Below, one piece after another: positions 24,183 to 36,098 of a stretch of DNA of 64,000 nucleotides. The notes beneath the pieces were generated by a model that did no database searches, was not told the DNA's origin, and saw only the letters and a program-made list of their open reading frames with translations. The translations under genes and the position numbers were made by a program. Within the stretch, counting starts at the first letter, position 1, and each line of letters opens with the position of its first letter. Source of the DNA: Pithys albifrons albifrons (Eukaryota > Chordata > Aves > Passeriformes > Thamnophilidae). The stretch spans positions 3,364,195-3,428,194 of the forward strand of contig NC_092486.1 of NCBI RefSeq assembly GCF_047495875.1, in the 5' to 3' direction.

Positions 24183-24439
24183 CTGCAGAGCCAAAAATCT
24201 AAGGGATAAATAACCCCTTTCCGTGCTGGGTGTGGGATAATTTGGGTGCAGAGCATCAAACTCTCCCACTCGGCCCTTCCCGTGTCCGACTGGCCCGGCT
24301 GCTCCCGGGGACTGTCCCATATCCCCACAACACACATGCTGTGGCTCTTGCTGGGTGGTGATGGGGTGTTTTTTCCCTTGTTCTGGGGAGGAATCCAAGG
24401 TCACTGCTGGGCTAGGGGGGAACTGAGGACTCCGGGAAA

Positions 24440-24720
24440 TCTGAGCCTGCTCTTTCTTCTGCAGCCGCGTCAGCGCCCGGAGCGTCGCAGCTCGGCTGAC
24501 GCACGAGGGGCTCGGACCCCGCGGGGTCCCAGCGCTGTGGCAGCCACACAATCACCCTCAGTGCAGCCTCAGAGTGGCCACTCTCCCTGGCTGATAATTC
24601 CAGGAGCTGCCCAGCCTGGATGAATCGGGGCATTCACGAGAGGCCGGAGTTCAGGGCCCGCCTGGCGGAGCCGGGCTCGGCGTGACGTCCGTACGGGGGT
24701 TACGCTCGTGCTGGTGGCAC
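24440..24720. promoter_or_regulatory. Small intronic CpG-rich element with CRE-like site
   Basis: A CpG-rich island in otherwise CpG-poor intron 1. It contains the inverted pair GCGTCAGC (24,467-24,474) / GCTGACGC (24,495-24,502) and TGACGTCC at about 24,682. It could be an enhancer or an alternative BIN3 start; no exon is recognised. Confidence 0.35.
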
Positions 24721-25138
24721 TGACACATGCCAGGGTCGTGCCCCTGCTCCTGAAATGCCACAGGGAAACAGGGGTGCCACTGCTCTGATGTCCCTGTGGA
24801 GCGGGGGAGCTTTGTTCCACCCTGGATGGTTTGGGGAGCAGCGTGTTTGCTCAGCTTGCACGTGCGTCTCTCTGACCTCGGGCACTGAGGGACGGCATGA
24901 ATTAATCCCCCTGTTTTCATGGGTTGGCTGTGCAGCTGAGGAAGAGGATGGAGCTTCATCCCCAGCTCTGGCCTGCATGTAACTCTGCCTCCAGTTTGGC
25001 TCCTGCACACTGGTATCCCTAATTTTTTTGCCCTGGAGATCTAAGGGCTGTTGGTAGGTTGGTGCCGTGTTGAGTTGTGTGGGGTCAATCCTGTGTCTTG
25101 CCTCGCTCTTTGTGAGCTCCCTGTGCTGCATCAGGACT

Positions 25139-25248
25139 GGGAATACAGGGAACATTCCCAGCAACGTGGGGAACACTCCCAGGAAAATGGGGAACACTCC
25201 CAGCAATGTGGGGAACACTCCCAGGAAAATGGAGAACACTCCCAGCAA
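25139..25248. repeat. 21-bp tandem repeat, alternating dimer
   Basis: GGGAACACTCCCAGGAAAAT alternates with GGGAACACTCCCAGCAAYGT; about five copies. Confidence 0.9.
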
Positions 25249-25663
25249 CACAGCACTGACCCTTGTACCGACACAGGGAAACTGCTCCAGAGGGTCCAGA
25301 GTAACCCACTGGTGACGGGCCTGGATCAGATCCCCAAATTCCCAACTCCTGTGCCCAGGCAACGAGGCAGTGCTGTCTTTCTAGGCTAAGCTTTATTTAG
25401 AGCAGGAGTAGGCTTGTTTTGGGAAACAGCCTTGCATGGACAGATGAGATGTTTTCTAAATCTCAGCAGAGCTCTGTGGTTTTTGTGCTGTGGATTGAGT
25501 TCTCTTCGAGCATCCTCATCCCCCTCTTCCTCTCGTGCATTTTGGAGGAGAGAGAGGAAAACATTCCAGTGATTACCTTGACCATCACTCCTATAAAAAT
25601 AAAGGGAATAGAGTGTTGTTTTTTACTGTGTCATCCCTCTTACTACCCCGAGTGCCTCATTTT

Positions 25664-26508
25664 TCATAGAGTGATAGAATGGATTGGGTTGGAAAAGCCC
25701 TTCGAGATCATCAAGTCCAACCCTTGATCCAACTCCACTGTGATCACCAGCCCTGGGCATTCTGTGGGCTGGTGATCACAGTAGGGTTGGATCAAGACGT
25801 GGTGGATCCTCCCTCAGTGCCACATCCACAGAATCACAGAATGGATTGGGTTGGAAAAGTCCTCCGAGATCACCAAGTCCAACCCTTGATCCAACCCCAC
25901 TGTGATCACCAGCCCAGGGCACTCTGTGGGCTGGTGATCACAGTGGGGTTGGATCAAGATGTGGTGGATTCTCCCTCAGTGCCACATCCACAGAATCACA
26001 GAATGGATTGGGTTGGAAAAGTCCTCCGAGATCACCAAGTCCAACCCTTGATCCAACCCCACTGTGATCACCAGCCCAGGGCACAGAGTGCCCTGGGCTG
26101 GTGATCACAGTGGGGTTGGATCAAGATGTGGTGGATTCTCTCTCAGTGCCACATCCACAGAATCCTAGAATGGATTGGGTTGGAAAAGCCCTCTGAGATC
26201 ATCAAGTCCAACCCTTGGTCCAACTCCAGTCCCTTTACCAGATCATGGCACTCAGTGCCACGGCCAAGCTCAGTTTCAAACCCTCCAGGGATGGGGAATC
26301 CACCCCCTCTCTGGGCAGCCCATTCCAATCCCTGAGCACTCTCTCTGCAAACAATTTCTTTCTGCTCTCCAACTTCAATTTCCCCTGGCAGAGCTTGAGC
26401 CCATCGTGCCCCCTTGTCCTATTGCTGAGTGCCTGGGAGAGGAGACCAACCCCCAGCTGGCCACAACTTCCCTTCAGGCAGTTCCAGACAGTGCTGAGGT
26501 CACCTTTT
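25664..26508 (-). mobile_element. CR1 LINE fragment with three tandem palindromic tail modules
   Basis: On the minus strand the CR1 3'UTR (26,508 down to about 26,160) ends in the usual terminus. It is then followed by three head-to-tail modules, each with a GTGGCACTGAGGGAGAATCC linker, a palindrome and a new CR1 terminus. Palindromes lie at about 25,718-25,796 and 25,888-25,959 (both imperfect, loop side shortened) and 26,049-26,125 (perfect arms, AGA loop). The module period is about 160 bp. Confidence 0.9.
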
Positions 26509-28346
26509 GACTGTATAAAGAAAAGTTTTTAAGGTTTGTGAAACCACATTATACCAAACATTGTTTCAGCTCATAACCAGACTCCAAATACCCCCTGTTT
26601 TGGTTTCCCACTCCCACAGGTGATTTCACAGAGGGGTAAGGGGGTTCTAAGCAGGTGTGGCAGCTCCATCTCCGAGTGCTGCCTCTTTGCATCGTTGCCA
26701 CAGCTGGGATTTCCTGGGAGCAGGAAATCTGGGAGCAGGAAATCTGGGAAGCAAATGTTGCTGGTGAGGGCGTGTGAAGCTCGTGGTGCTCAGGGCAGGG
26801 CTGTGGGACCACATACCTGCAGGCAGGGAGCTCTCCAAGCTGACTGAGGAGCTGGGAAGGCAAGAACAGGAGGAATGGGTGGTTATGCAACGTTTAAACT
26901 CCCTGGAGTGTTATCAGACCCCATCCAGAGTGGAAGTGTTTTCTGGAATATTTAAGGATGGAGGTGAGGAGGAGCCGCCTGTCTCTGGGTGGATTTATCC
27001 CCACGAGCGAGGGAAGAGGAGGCGGCAGCATAGCCGGGGTGTAGCCTAAAAGTAGGTTTGTTGGTTATTCCCTGTGTTTTCCATGTTTTGGAGCCGTGGC
27101 CACGTCGGGCAGGTGCGAGGCAAACACAGCCCCGGGCGCTGTTTTCCTCCCACTGAATCAACATCGATGTTTTCCGGAGCCCGGCGTGGTCAGCCCCAAC
27201 CCTCCCCCTTCTCTCCGAGGTTTCAGCGATACCGGGATTTGGAGATGAGCACGGGATAAAATTAGACTGGGTGAAGCAAGTGGATACCAAAGTGGTGAGC
27301 TCCCAAACACCTCCCTGCACCTGGAGCACCCGTGCAAGGAGCTTTGCACATCCCACAAGTTTATCCTGGTGAAACCGGATCACCTGGGTGGAACAGTTGG
27401 GAAGAGCCCAGTGTGGCCCTTGGTTATCCTTAATTCTTAATTTTTCCACCTGTTCTATCCAGGTAGCTGAGCCCCCCATGCTCTGGTTGAGCCACAACTG
27501 TGTGTTTCACAACCATGCTTAAAAATGGGTATTTTTGTAGCACAGTCAGGGCCTAAAACAGCCCTGCAGAATTTCTGCTCGCCCACGCGCCTGGCGTGAG
27601 TAATTTTCTTTTGATGGGTGAGTAAAATATCATTATTTTTTTTTTCATGCTCCTCTTGGAATGGGTGGGAGAGCCGATTCTGACATTATTTTTGATTTGC
27701 TTAGCACTGACACCGTGCAGGATGCAGAGGGATCTGCTCCAGGGAGCTCATCCCTGCGCCGCCAGAACTTCAGCAAAGGTGCCTCATTTCCCTGGCCTGA
27801 CCTAAAATACAGAAAATCGATGTTTACACCTTCTTTTTTTTTTTTCTTCCTCTTTTTACACCTCTTTTTACCTTCTCCCCCACCTCAGCAGCTCGCCCTG
27901 ACATCCATTTGTGGCTCGGTGCCTGCCAGTTTCCAGGGATGGCGTTGGGATCCAGGTGGGAATGTGCACCTGTGGGATGGGTGTGTTTATTCCCAAGGGA
28001 TCACATCCCCCTGTGACCTCCTGTCTTGTCTACACCGAGGAGAACACCCAAACTGGGATTTGGCGCAGAGTCTCCCTCGACAGAAGCTGTTTGTGATCCG
28101 TTGGAATCATTTTTTTTCCCTTTTTTTTTTGCCTTGGTGCTGTGTTTGGAGCGGTTGCCATGAGTTCTGCGAGGCGGGGGGAGCGGGGTGGGACGTTCCT
28201 GCAGTTGCCATGGACACCACGGAGCACAGCGAGGCATCCGGAATGATGCTGGGGATTCGTGCCTAACCTGAGCCTGCCTCTGAGCCTGGCTCACCTGGGC
28301 AGGGCTGGGATCCCCCCTGTGCCAAGGGGCTTCTTCCAGAACAGCC

Positions 28347-28610
28347 CTCGTGGCACGATGGGCTCAAGCTCTGCCAGGGGAAAGTGAAGTTGGAGAGCAG
28401 AAAGAAATTGTTTGCAGAGAGAGTGCTCAGGGATTGGAATGGGCTGCCCAGAGAGGGGGTGGATTCCCCATCCCTGGAGGGTTTGAAACTGAGCTTGGCC
28501 GTGGCACTGAGTGCCATGATCTGGTAAAGGGACTGGAGTTGGCCCAAGGGTTGGACTTGATGATCTCAGAGGGCTTTTCCAACCCAATCCATTCTGTGAT
28601 TCTGTGAACA
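28347..28610 (+). mobile_element. CR1 LINE 3' fragment, plain terminus
   Basis: Sense-oriented CR1 3'UTR from GGCACGATGGGCTCAAGCTC to ATTCTGTGATTCTGTGA, without the palindromic module. It is useful as the ancestral form for comparison. Confidence 0.9.
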
Positions 28611-28852
28611 TATTTACGTTTTCTTGGGATTCTTCCTGACTTCAGCTGCTTTAGGCCCAGTGCTGAACCCCAAACCACTGAGTGTTACATCCCAGGGACC
28701 TCAGGAGTGGGATGGCACATGGGCCAGGCACCAAAACTCTGGGAAAACTGCCCTTTTTTGGGGATAAACACCCCACTCTGAGCTCAGAGCCAGCCCTGGG
28801 GATGTTCCCATTCAGCACATGTGGATCCCAACAGCTGTTTTAGGATTTATCT

Positions 28853-29395
28853 AATCATAGAATGATAGAATGGATTGGGTTGGAAAAGCCCTCCAAGATC
28901 ATCAAGTCCAACCCTTGATCCAACCCCACTGGGATCACTCTGGCACTCTGTGCCCTGGGCTGGTGATCCCAGTGGGGTTGGATCAAGACATGTTGGATTC
29001 TCTGTCCCTGGAGGTGTTTCAGAGGACACTCAGTGCCACATCCAGTCCCTTCTCCAGCCTCGTTGCTCTTCTCTGGCCCTGCTCCAGCCCCTCAATCTCT
29101 TCCCTCAACTGAGGGCCCCAGAACTGAACACAACACTCAAGGTGTGGCCTCCCCAAGGCAGAGTCCAGGGGAAGGGTCACTGCCCTGGGCCTGCTGGCCA
29201 CGCTAGTTTGGATCCAGGCCAGGATCCCCTTGGCCTTCTTGGCCACCTGGGCACACTGTTGGCTCCTGTTGAGCTTCCTGTCCCTCAGTCCCCCCAGGTC
29301 CCTCTGCCTGGCTGCTCTCCAGCCACTCTGTGCCCAGCCTGGAGCGCTGCAGGGCTTGGGGTGGCCAAACACTTTTGGGTGTTCTTATGGAGCCC
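28853..29395 (-). mobile_element. CR1 LINE fragment with variant tail module
   Basis: The minus strand carries a longer CR1 region, with blocks matching the CR1 consensus for CTGGAGCAGGGCCAGAGAAG and GGCCAAGGGGATCCTGGC. It is joined directly to a tail module with a longer linker (TGTCCTCTGAAACACCTCCA) and a palindrome at about 28,915-28,986 whose left arm is partly lost. It is truncated and non-coding. Confidence 0.82.
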
Positions 29396-30444
29396 AAGGA
29401 GTGAGACCTGTGGGCCAGACGCTGTTTTTAGGGAGCCCGAGGGGTGAGAATTGTGTCCAGGTTTCCAGGGTTGGTTTTCTCTGAAGCCTTTGCTGTGTTC
29501 CCTCCTCTCAGGTGTGCTGTGCAGGCTGTGATCAGACTCAGCAACACTGAACCACTCCTGCTCCAGCAGCTGCTCATGGCACAGCTGCCCTTGAACTTCC
29601 TGGCCTTCCAATATCATGGAAAAGTCCTTTCCAAGCACCTCCAGCTCCTGGAGATGCTTTACCTGAGCACAGAGGGCACAGCTGGGGAGGAGAAGCTCAG
29701 CTGAGTTCACTCCATAACAGAGTGAGAAAGTGAAGGTTCAGATCCTTCCTCGTGTGCTCCCGACCTTCCTGTTGATGTTTGCAGGAACACTTTGATCTCT
29801 CCTGGAACAGCAGCTGTTCCTTCCTGAGTGCAGTTACACCTTGAGCTGAATCCACTCCCAAATGGGGAGCCTGGAAAAGGGAAGGGCCCCAACTGTCACA
29901 GTTTTCTGAGGTAGATTCGGGTCAGTTTTGGGGTTTGTGTGGGATTGGGTATAAATGGATGGTTTTGTAGGATCCCTCATCATGCCACGTGCCAAAATCC
30001 TTGGGGAAAACCAGCCTTGGTGTGTCGAGGTCACCTTCACAGGGTGGGTGTTGTCCCTGTGCCTGCAGGCAGAGAGAGGGTTCTTTCCGGTGAAGGAATT
30101 GAGATTTTTGGTGGAAATTCAAGGAGTGAGAAGCTCTGGCAGAGATCCAGGCTGTGCTGGCACTTGGGCTTTCGATGAGAGAAAGGGAAAAAAAAGCCCT
30201 GAAACTTTTCCATGGGAAGTGGGCACTTCCCACAAAACATGGATTTGGTTGGTGGGCTGGTGGTGGCACCAATAACAAGCAGTTGTGGCCACCAGTTTAT
30301 ACCACACTGAGACCTGTGGGAGCCCCCAGTGCCATCTGGGGCAGAAATGCTGAATTCAGAGACTCAGGGTTGCTTTTCTCTAATTAATTAACCTCCAAAC
30401 TGCCCTGGCCTCAGTTTTTCCTGCCCCTGTTTGTCCACCCATCT

Positions 30445-30536
30445 TCCCTCCCTCCCTCCCTCCCTCCCTCCCTCCCTCCCTCCCTCCCTCCCTCCCTCCC
30501 TCCCTCCCTCCCTCCCTCTCTCCCTCCCTCCCTCCC
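30445..30536. repeat. (CCCT)n microsatellite
   Basis: About 90 bp of CCCT with one interruption (CTCTC) near 30,517. Confidence 0.98.
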
Positions 30537-33183
30537 CAGCTCTTGGTGGAACCTCAGCATCCCCCAGGGCAGCATTTTAGCAGCTGTGGGTGAGAATATT
30601 TGGTGTTCATCCCTTGTTTATCTGCAGAGGATCTTCTGGGGCCTGTTGGAGGGTGGCAAAGCCACGTTCAGATGGAAGGAACCAGGGAAAAGGGTCATAT
30701 CCAGGGGTGATTTATCCCATGGGCACCCTCTGAATTCCATCCAGAGCCAGGGATGATGCCAAGATTTGATGTCCTGCTCATTTCAGCCCAGCAAAATCAC
30801 CGTCTCCTCCCTAAATTAGCAAGGATTGAGTCTGATTCCTGCTGGCAATTCCTGCCTGCCTCCGTTCCAGGGGACTGGTGGGGAGTGGGAGGGGGAGCTC
30901 CGTGTTTTGAGCTCCAGCTCCCCACAGACTTCATTGAGCTGGATCCCCCCTCCCCTGCCTGGGAGGTTTGTTTCCAACTCTCCTGTGCAACCAGAGGAGA
31001 ATTAACTGCTTTGGTGTGTGTGGCCCTGGGTTTGCACATGGAAAAGCCAAGTAAATATATGATATTGCTGGGGAAACTTCAGAGAAAATCAGCCACAGCT
31101 TCTCCCACCTTCCCCTCCCTGGGGTTCCTGAGCATCCCCAGTACAGCTCGTAGGATTCTCTCCACCCACACTTCTTTCCCCTGCTTTAAGCTCTTCCCAC
31201 CCCCTCCCTGCAGTGCTTCATCCTCCTCCCTGCCGGCTGAACCTTCCCAAACTCCTGGTGACCTCGTGGGGAGGGGGTTGGAGGGCCGGGATGCTCCCCC
31301 AGCCCCGCGGATGGGGTGGGAACTCTCCGGCTGTGACTCAGCACTCGCGCTCTTCAGGAACGGGATTTCAAGGGATTTCACACCCCAAACACAACCCCAG
31401 CTTTTCTCTCGCTCAGCAGAAACCAGAGATCAAAAAAAAAAATCAAAAATAAAGCACCAATTCTGGTTTTCCTTTGGTGTTTCCAGACCCTTTTAAGGTT
31501 CCGGTGAGATCCGTGCCAAGCTGGGAATCCGTGGCAATGTTGGATATGGATTTATCTCCCTCTAATTTATTTGCATTATTCCCATCCTACATTTTCTAAC
31601 CTAAAGCTGTGTTGCTGTGACAGGTGCATGTTGTCCCCATCCCCTGTTTTGCAGGCTGGGACACAATTGCTGGAGGGACAAAAAATTTGCAGTTTGGAGG
31701 CTTGGGGTGAATCCATTAAGTTTAAAAGCTCCAATAAAATCCATACTTATCTTTTTTTTCCTTCCTCACTGTTTTCTTTCCTGGTTATGCATCTCTTTTT
31801 ACCCCCTCACAGAACAATATTAAAAAGCAGAGATTCACAAACCAGCAAAATCATCTAAACCAGTCAAATAGAACAAAAAAAAAACATTAATTGAGGAACA
31901 GACCTGATTTGCACGGGGTTATTTTTTAGAGGTTTTACTAAGACAGATATAATTACAAGTGGCATCATGACACTAAGAGAGATATTTACTGCTGCACAGT
32001 GGACTTGCAGAAGCCCAGACTTCTGTTTCTGGGAGAAAGTAGCTGGAATTTTGGGGTTCCTTCCCCTCTGTGGTGCTGCAGAGTTGGGGATGGGATGGAG
32101 ACTGTGCTGTGATACCCAGACAATGTTGATTCCCAACAACATCCCTCTTATTACCACAATTCCTTTGGTTTAACCCACTTTTCCATAGGACTGTAAACCC
32201 CCCAGACAAGGTGGAGTGGCAGGTTCTGCTTTAATCACCTTTTTAATTGCCCTTTCCCGCTAGGAATGAACCTGGTGCAGCTCCACGTTCTGCTGGAGAG
32301 TGAACAGCCACTGGGGCAAACTGGTTTGAACTGGGATAACACTCCCCTGGGTAAAAACCCCCAGGGTTTTTTTTCTCCTTCCACCAAGCCAAGTTGATGC
32401 CATCACTTCCAAAAACACCCAGTGACGACACCTGGGCAGGAGGTGCCTCATTTGGGTTTATATTTGACCCACAGAGGAAAACACAAAAGGGAAAAAAAAA
32501 ATCCATGTATTTTTGTTTTCTTCCTGTAAGGCACCACACCCCCAGTTATTGACAGGGAAATTATACACCAGAGGGGTGTTTGTTTGTAAAAGAAGTGTGT
32601 GGTTCAGCTGCCACAGGAGCTGGAAGGGGTTAAACCTAAAATTATATCGGTCCAACCAGAGAACCATAAACAGGAAGTTCTTCCAGAAAAATTTAAATTT
32701 AAACCTGGTGACTCAGGTTGGCTCCAGAGCTGCTCAGGAAGGGACACAGGGGTTGCAACTTTGGATTATTCCAGGTGGGTAATTACACTGTTGGTTTGAA
32801 AACAGCAGGGAAGATGGGAAGAGGGAGCAGGGGTTTGGATAATCCTGGTTTTTTGGTTGCTCCATCACAGAGATTTGCTCCCATTGCTCAGAGTTGGGTT
32901 TTACAGCGAGTTACGCTGATCAAAATGGTGTCTGGGGGTCCAGTTGTTGGATGGAGAAATGTTAGAGCAGTGCTGGGGTGGAGGGACTTGGAAGTGGAGC
33001 TGGTGGGAAGAGAAGGGAGAAGGAGAAGTGGGAAAAGCCAAACTGGGAGGCAGCAGGACCAGGGGCCAAGCCAGAGTCCCAAAATCCATGTTTTTAAGTC
33101 AGGCTTTGGGAAGCAGTGTGAGAATTTGGACTGGTCCAACAGTGGACTTGGGCACCTTTCCAGGGAGCCCCTAGTCTGGATTT

Positions 33184-34043
33184 GGGATGGGATGGGATGG
33201 GATGGGGTGGGGTGGGGTGGGGTGGGATGGGATGGGATGGGGATAGGGTGGGATGGGATGGGATGGGATGGAATGGGGTGGGATGGGGTGGGGTGGGATG
33301 GGATGGGATGGGATGGGATGGGGATGGGATGGGGTGGGGTGGGGTGGGGTGGGATGGGATGGGGTGGGGTGGGGTGGGGTGGGGTGGGATGGGGATGGAA
33401 TGGGGTGGGGTGGGGTGGGGTGGGGTGGGATGGGGATGGAATGGGGTGGGGTGGGGTGGGGTGGGGTGGGATGGGATGGGATGGGATGGGGTGGGGTGGG
33501 GTGGGGTGGGGTGGGGTGGGATGGGATGGGGTGGGGTGGGATGGGGTGGGGTGGGGTGGGATGGGATGGGAGTAAAGTGGATGGGATGGGTAATATGGAA
33601 TTGGGAGAGTAAATAAAATGGGATGGGATGGGATGAGGTGGAATGGGGTGGGATGAGGTGGAATGGGGTGGGATGAGGTGGGGTGGGATGAGGTGGAATG
33701 GGGTGGGATGAGGTGGAATGGGGTGGGATGGGGTGGGGTGGGATGGGGTGGGGGTGGGGTGGGATGGGATGAGGTGGAATGGGGTGGGATGAGGTGGAAT
33801 GGGGTGGGATGGGGTGGGGTGGGATGGGATGGGGTGGGGTGGGATGGGATGAGGTGGAATGGGGTGGGATGAGGTGGAATGGGGTGGGATGAGGTGGAAT
33901 GGGGTGGGGTGGGGTGGGATGGGATGAGGTGGAATGGGGTGGGATGAGGTGGAATGGGGTGGGATGAGGTGGGGTGGGATGAGGTGGGGTGGGGGGGGTG
34001 GGGTGGAGTGGGATGGGATGGGATGAGATGGGATGGAATGGGA
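33184..34043. repeat. (GGGAT)n/(GGGGT)n pentanucleotide satellite, about 860 bp
   Basis: A G-rich pentamer array on the + strand with GATGAGGTGGAAT-containing longer units in the 3' half (33,640-33,970). A short break lies at about 33,570-33,620. Repeated GGG and GGGG runs make G-quadruplexes likely. The glycine/tryptophan and His/Pro open frames are artefacts. Confidence 0.97.
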
Positions 34044-34707
34044 CAATACTGAGCTCCAGGTGAGGCATCTCTGAGAAACAATACTTTGATTTCATTATGA
34101 AATACTTCATGGTGAGCCTGATTTTTTCTGTTTAGTTAAACCACTGCAGCTCAGAAATACCGAGAGATTTTGGCTGAGATGCTTTAACCGAGGAGCACCT
34201 CTTTAACTTAATTAAATACACTGAAAACAGCAGTGGAATTCCTGGCTTTTCATTATACTGATAGGTGGAAGAAATCCAATTATTTTCAGGCCGGCAGCGT
34301 GGCTGTTCCCAGCTGACCCAGCAGCCCTTACATATGTTGTGTAATTTATTTAGAGTACTCTCCACCTTCGAGAAAAGCATTCAGGTAACCCAGATTTTCC
34401 TGGGAATTAAAGATTTTAAGAATGAAGGCTGTGCTGGCAGGTGAGCTGCTCCTCCAGCTGCTGGAGCAGAGGAATCCTTTGAAGCAGCTCACAGCTCCAG
34501 ACACCCAAGTTGTTACTTCTTTTAATATCCTCTTTCTAAATATTTACAGGGTTTGTTTGGCGGGTTTTATTATTATTTCATCCTCCCCATCAGGTTTGCC
34601 TTTAAGCAGCTCTTCAGCTGTTTGTGGAGCATCCTTGCATTTATTTGGGATGGTGGGAAGGTGGGGAAGGGTGAGCTGGAGGTGCTGACCTGAGGGATGA
34701 CAGTGGA

Positions 34708-35050
34708 GAATCATAAAATCGTGGAATGTCTCGAGTTGGAAGGACCCACAAGGATCAGAGTCCAGTTCCTGGCCCTGCATGGACACCCAAGAATCCCACC
34801 CTGTCCTTCAGAGAGTTATCCAAGCACTCCTTGAGCTTTGGCAGGGGAGCCTGTTCAGTGCCCACCACCCTCTGGGGGAAGAACCTTTTCCTGAGGTCCC
34901 ACCTAACTCACAGAATTATTTAAGTTGGAAAAGACCTTTAAGATCATCAAGCCCAACCATTAAACTCTGCCCTGGCACAACTCCAGCCATTCCCTGGGTC
35001 CTGTCACTGCTCACAGGGAGCAGAGAGCAGAGCTGCCCCTCATTGGGAAT
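34708..35050 (-). mobile_element. Two abutting CR1 fragments
   Basis: 34,708-34,908 begins AATCATAAAATCGTGGAATG and contains GAGTTGGAAGGACCCACAAG, an older CR1 end. A second terminus begins at about 34,910 (ACAGAATTATTTAAGTTGGA). Both are antisense. They end about 155 bp before BIN3 exon 2. Confidence 0.82.
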
Positions 35051-35205
35051 GCTGTGAGGTCTCCCTTAGGCTCCTCTCTCCCCTTTTTTCCCTCTCCAGG
35101 GGTACACAGTGCCTGGACAGAGCCGTGGGACAATCCCTGCTCTCCCTGAGCCCCTCAGGCTTGTGCAGCCACCACTCTCACATTCCCTCTTTCCCTCTTT
35201 TCCAG

Positions 35206-35254
35206 GATCCCGTTCAAGATCGGGCAGCCCAAGAAACAGATTGTACCCAAGACA
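35206..35254 (+). CDS. BIN3: BIN3 exon 2, residues 3-19
   Basis: Acceptor CTTTTCCAG before 35,206 and donor GTGAGT at 35,255. With exon 1 it encodes MSWIPFKIGQPKKQIVPKT. This basic, amphipathic N-terminus precedes the BAR helices. 57 nt have accumulated, so the exon ends at a codon boundary. Confidence 0.96.
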
Positions 35255-35564
35255 GTGAGTAAACCAGTTCCCTCTTTTTAGCTCCAGCCTCGGATCATGT
35301 GGCTGATGAGTCAGGCCGGCACTTTGACTCGTCCCATTTTGTGGAGTGTGGGAGGGAGCTGGAGCAGCAGAACCTGTTGCTGTGTGTGACCAGCGCTCGG
35401 CTCCTCGTGCGAGGAGCAAGGGGGAGCCCCAGCCAGGGAGAGTATTTTGGTTTGGGATCTGTTGAAATTAGGAATTTTATTTTTTTTTCCTTGGGGGGGT
35501 GTTGTGGGGAGGGAAAAGAGCTCTTTTGGGCTGGCACAGTTTTGCTGGGAGGTGGCAGAACCAG

Positions 35565-36098
35565 TTTCCTTCCTTCCTTCCTTCCTTCCTTCCTTCCTTC
35601 CTTCCTTCCTTCCTTCCTTCCTTCCTTCCTTCCTTCCTTCCTTCCTTCCTTCCTTCCTTCCTTCCTTCCTTCCTTCCTTCCTTCCTTCCTTCCTTCCTTC
35701 CTTCCTTCCTTCCTTCCTTCCTTCCTTCCTTCCTTCCTTCCTTCCTTCCTTCCTTCCTTCCTTCCTTCCTTCCTTCCTTCCTTCCTTCCTTCCTTCCTTC
35801 CTTCCTTCCTTCCTTCCTTCCTTCCTTCCTTCCTTCCTTCCTTCCTTCCTTCCTTCCTTCCTTCCTTCCTTCCTTCCTTCCTTCCTTCCTTCCTCCCTCC
35901 CTCCCTCCCTCCCTCCCTCCCTCCCTCCCTCCCTCCCTCCCTCCCTCCCTCCCTCCCTCCCTCCCTCCCTCCCTCCCTCCCTCCCTCCTTCCTTCCTTCC
36001 TTCTTCCCTTCCTTCCTCCCTTCCCTTCCTTCCTCTCTCCCTCCCTCCCTCCTTCCCTTCCTTCCTCCCTCCCTCCTTTCCTTCCTTCCTTCCTTCTC
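35565..36098. repeat. (TTCC)n then (CCCT)n polypyrimidine tract
   Basis: 35,565-35,893 is uninterrupted TTCC. 35,894-35,986 is CCCT. 35,987-36,098 is a mixed TTCC/CCCT tail. The whole is strictly pyrimidine for over 500 nt on the + strand apart from the last few bases. It lies 310 bp after BIN3 exon 2. FLPSFLPS and KEGRKEGR frames are artefacts. Confidence 0.99.

Larger units (their letters stand above)
21897..35205 (+). other. BIN3: BIN3 intron 1, contents
   Basis: 13.3 kb. Besides the arrays and CR1 copies listed separately, the stretches 24,720-25,138, 26,509-28,346, 29,396-30,444, 30,537-33,183 and 34,044-34,707 hold no recognisable gene or repeat. AT-rich unique patches at about 31,540-32,270 and 34,080-34,420 are the best candidates for non-coding regulatory sequence, without proof. 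Confidence 0.6.

Noticed and set aside
28990..29395. Possible LTR or retroviral fragment
   Set aside because: The blocks match CR1 3' region sequence and run into a CR1 tail; no TG...CA ends, primer-binding site or retroviral protein motif.
30445..30536. CCCT run as an imperfect i-motif regulatory element
   Set aside because: A plain microsatellite far from any exon or promoter; nothing beyond the repeat supports a function.
33184..34043. Interstitial telomeric repeat
   Set aside because: The unit is GGGAT/GGGGT, not TTAGGG.
32888..34110. Three minus-strand His/Pro-rich open frames of up to 397 codons
   Set aside because: Translation of the G-rich pentamer array; the length follows from the repeat lacking stops.
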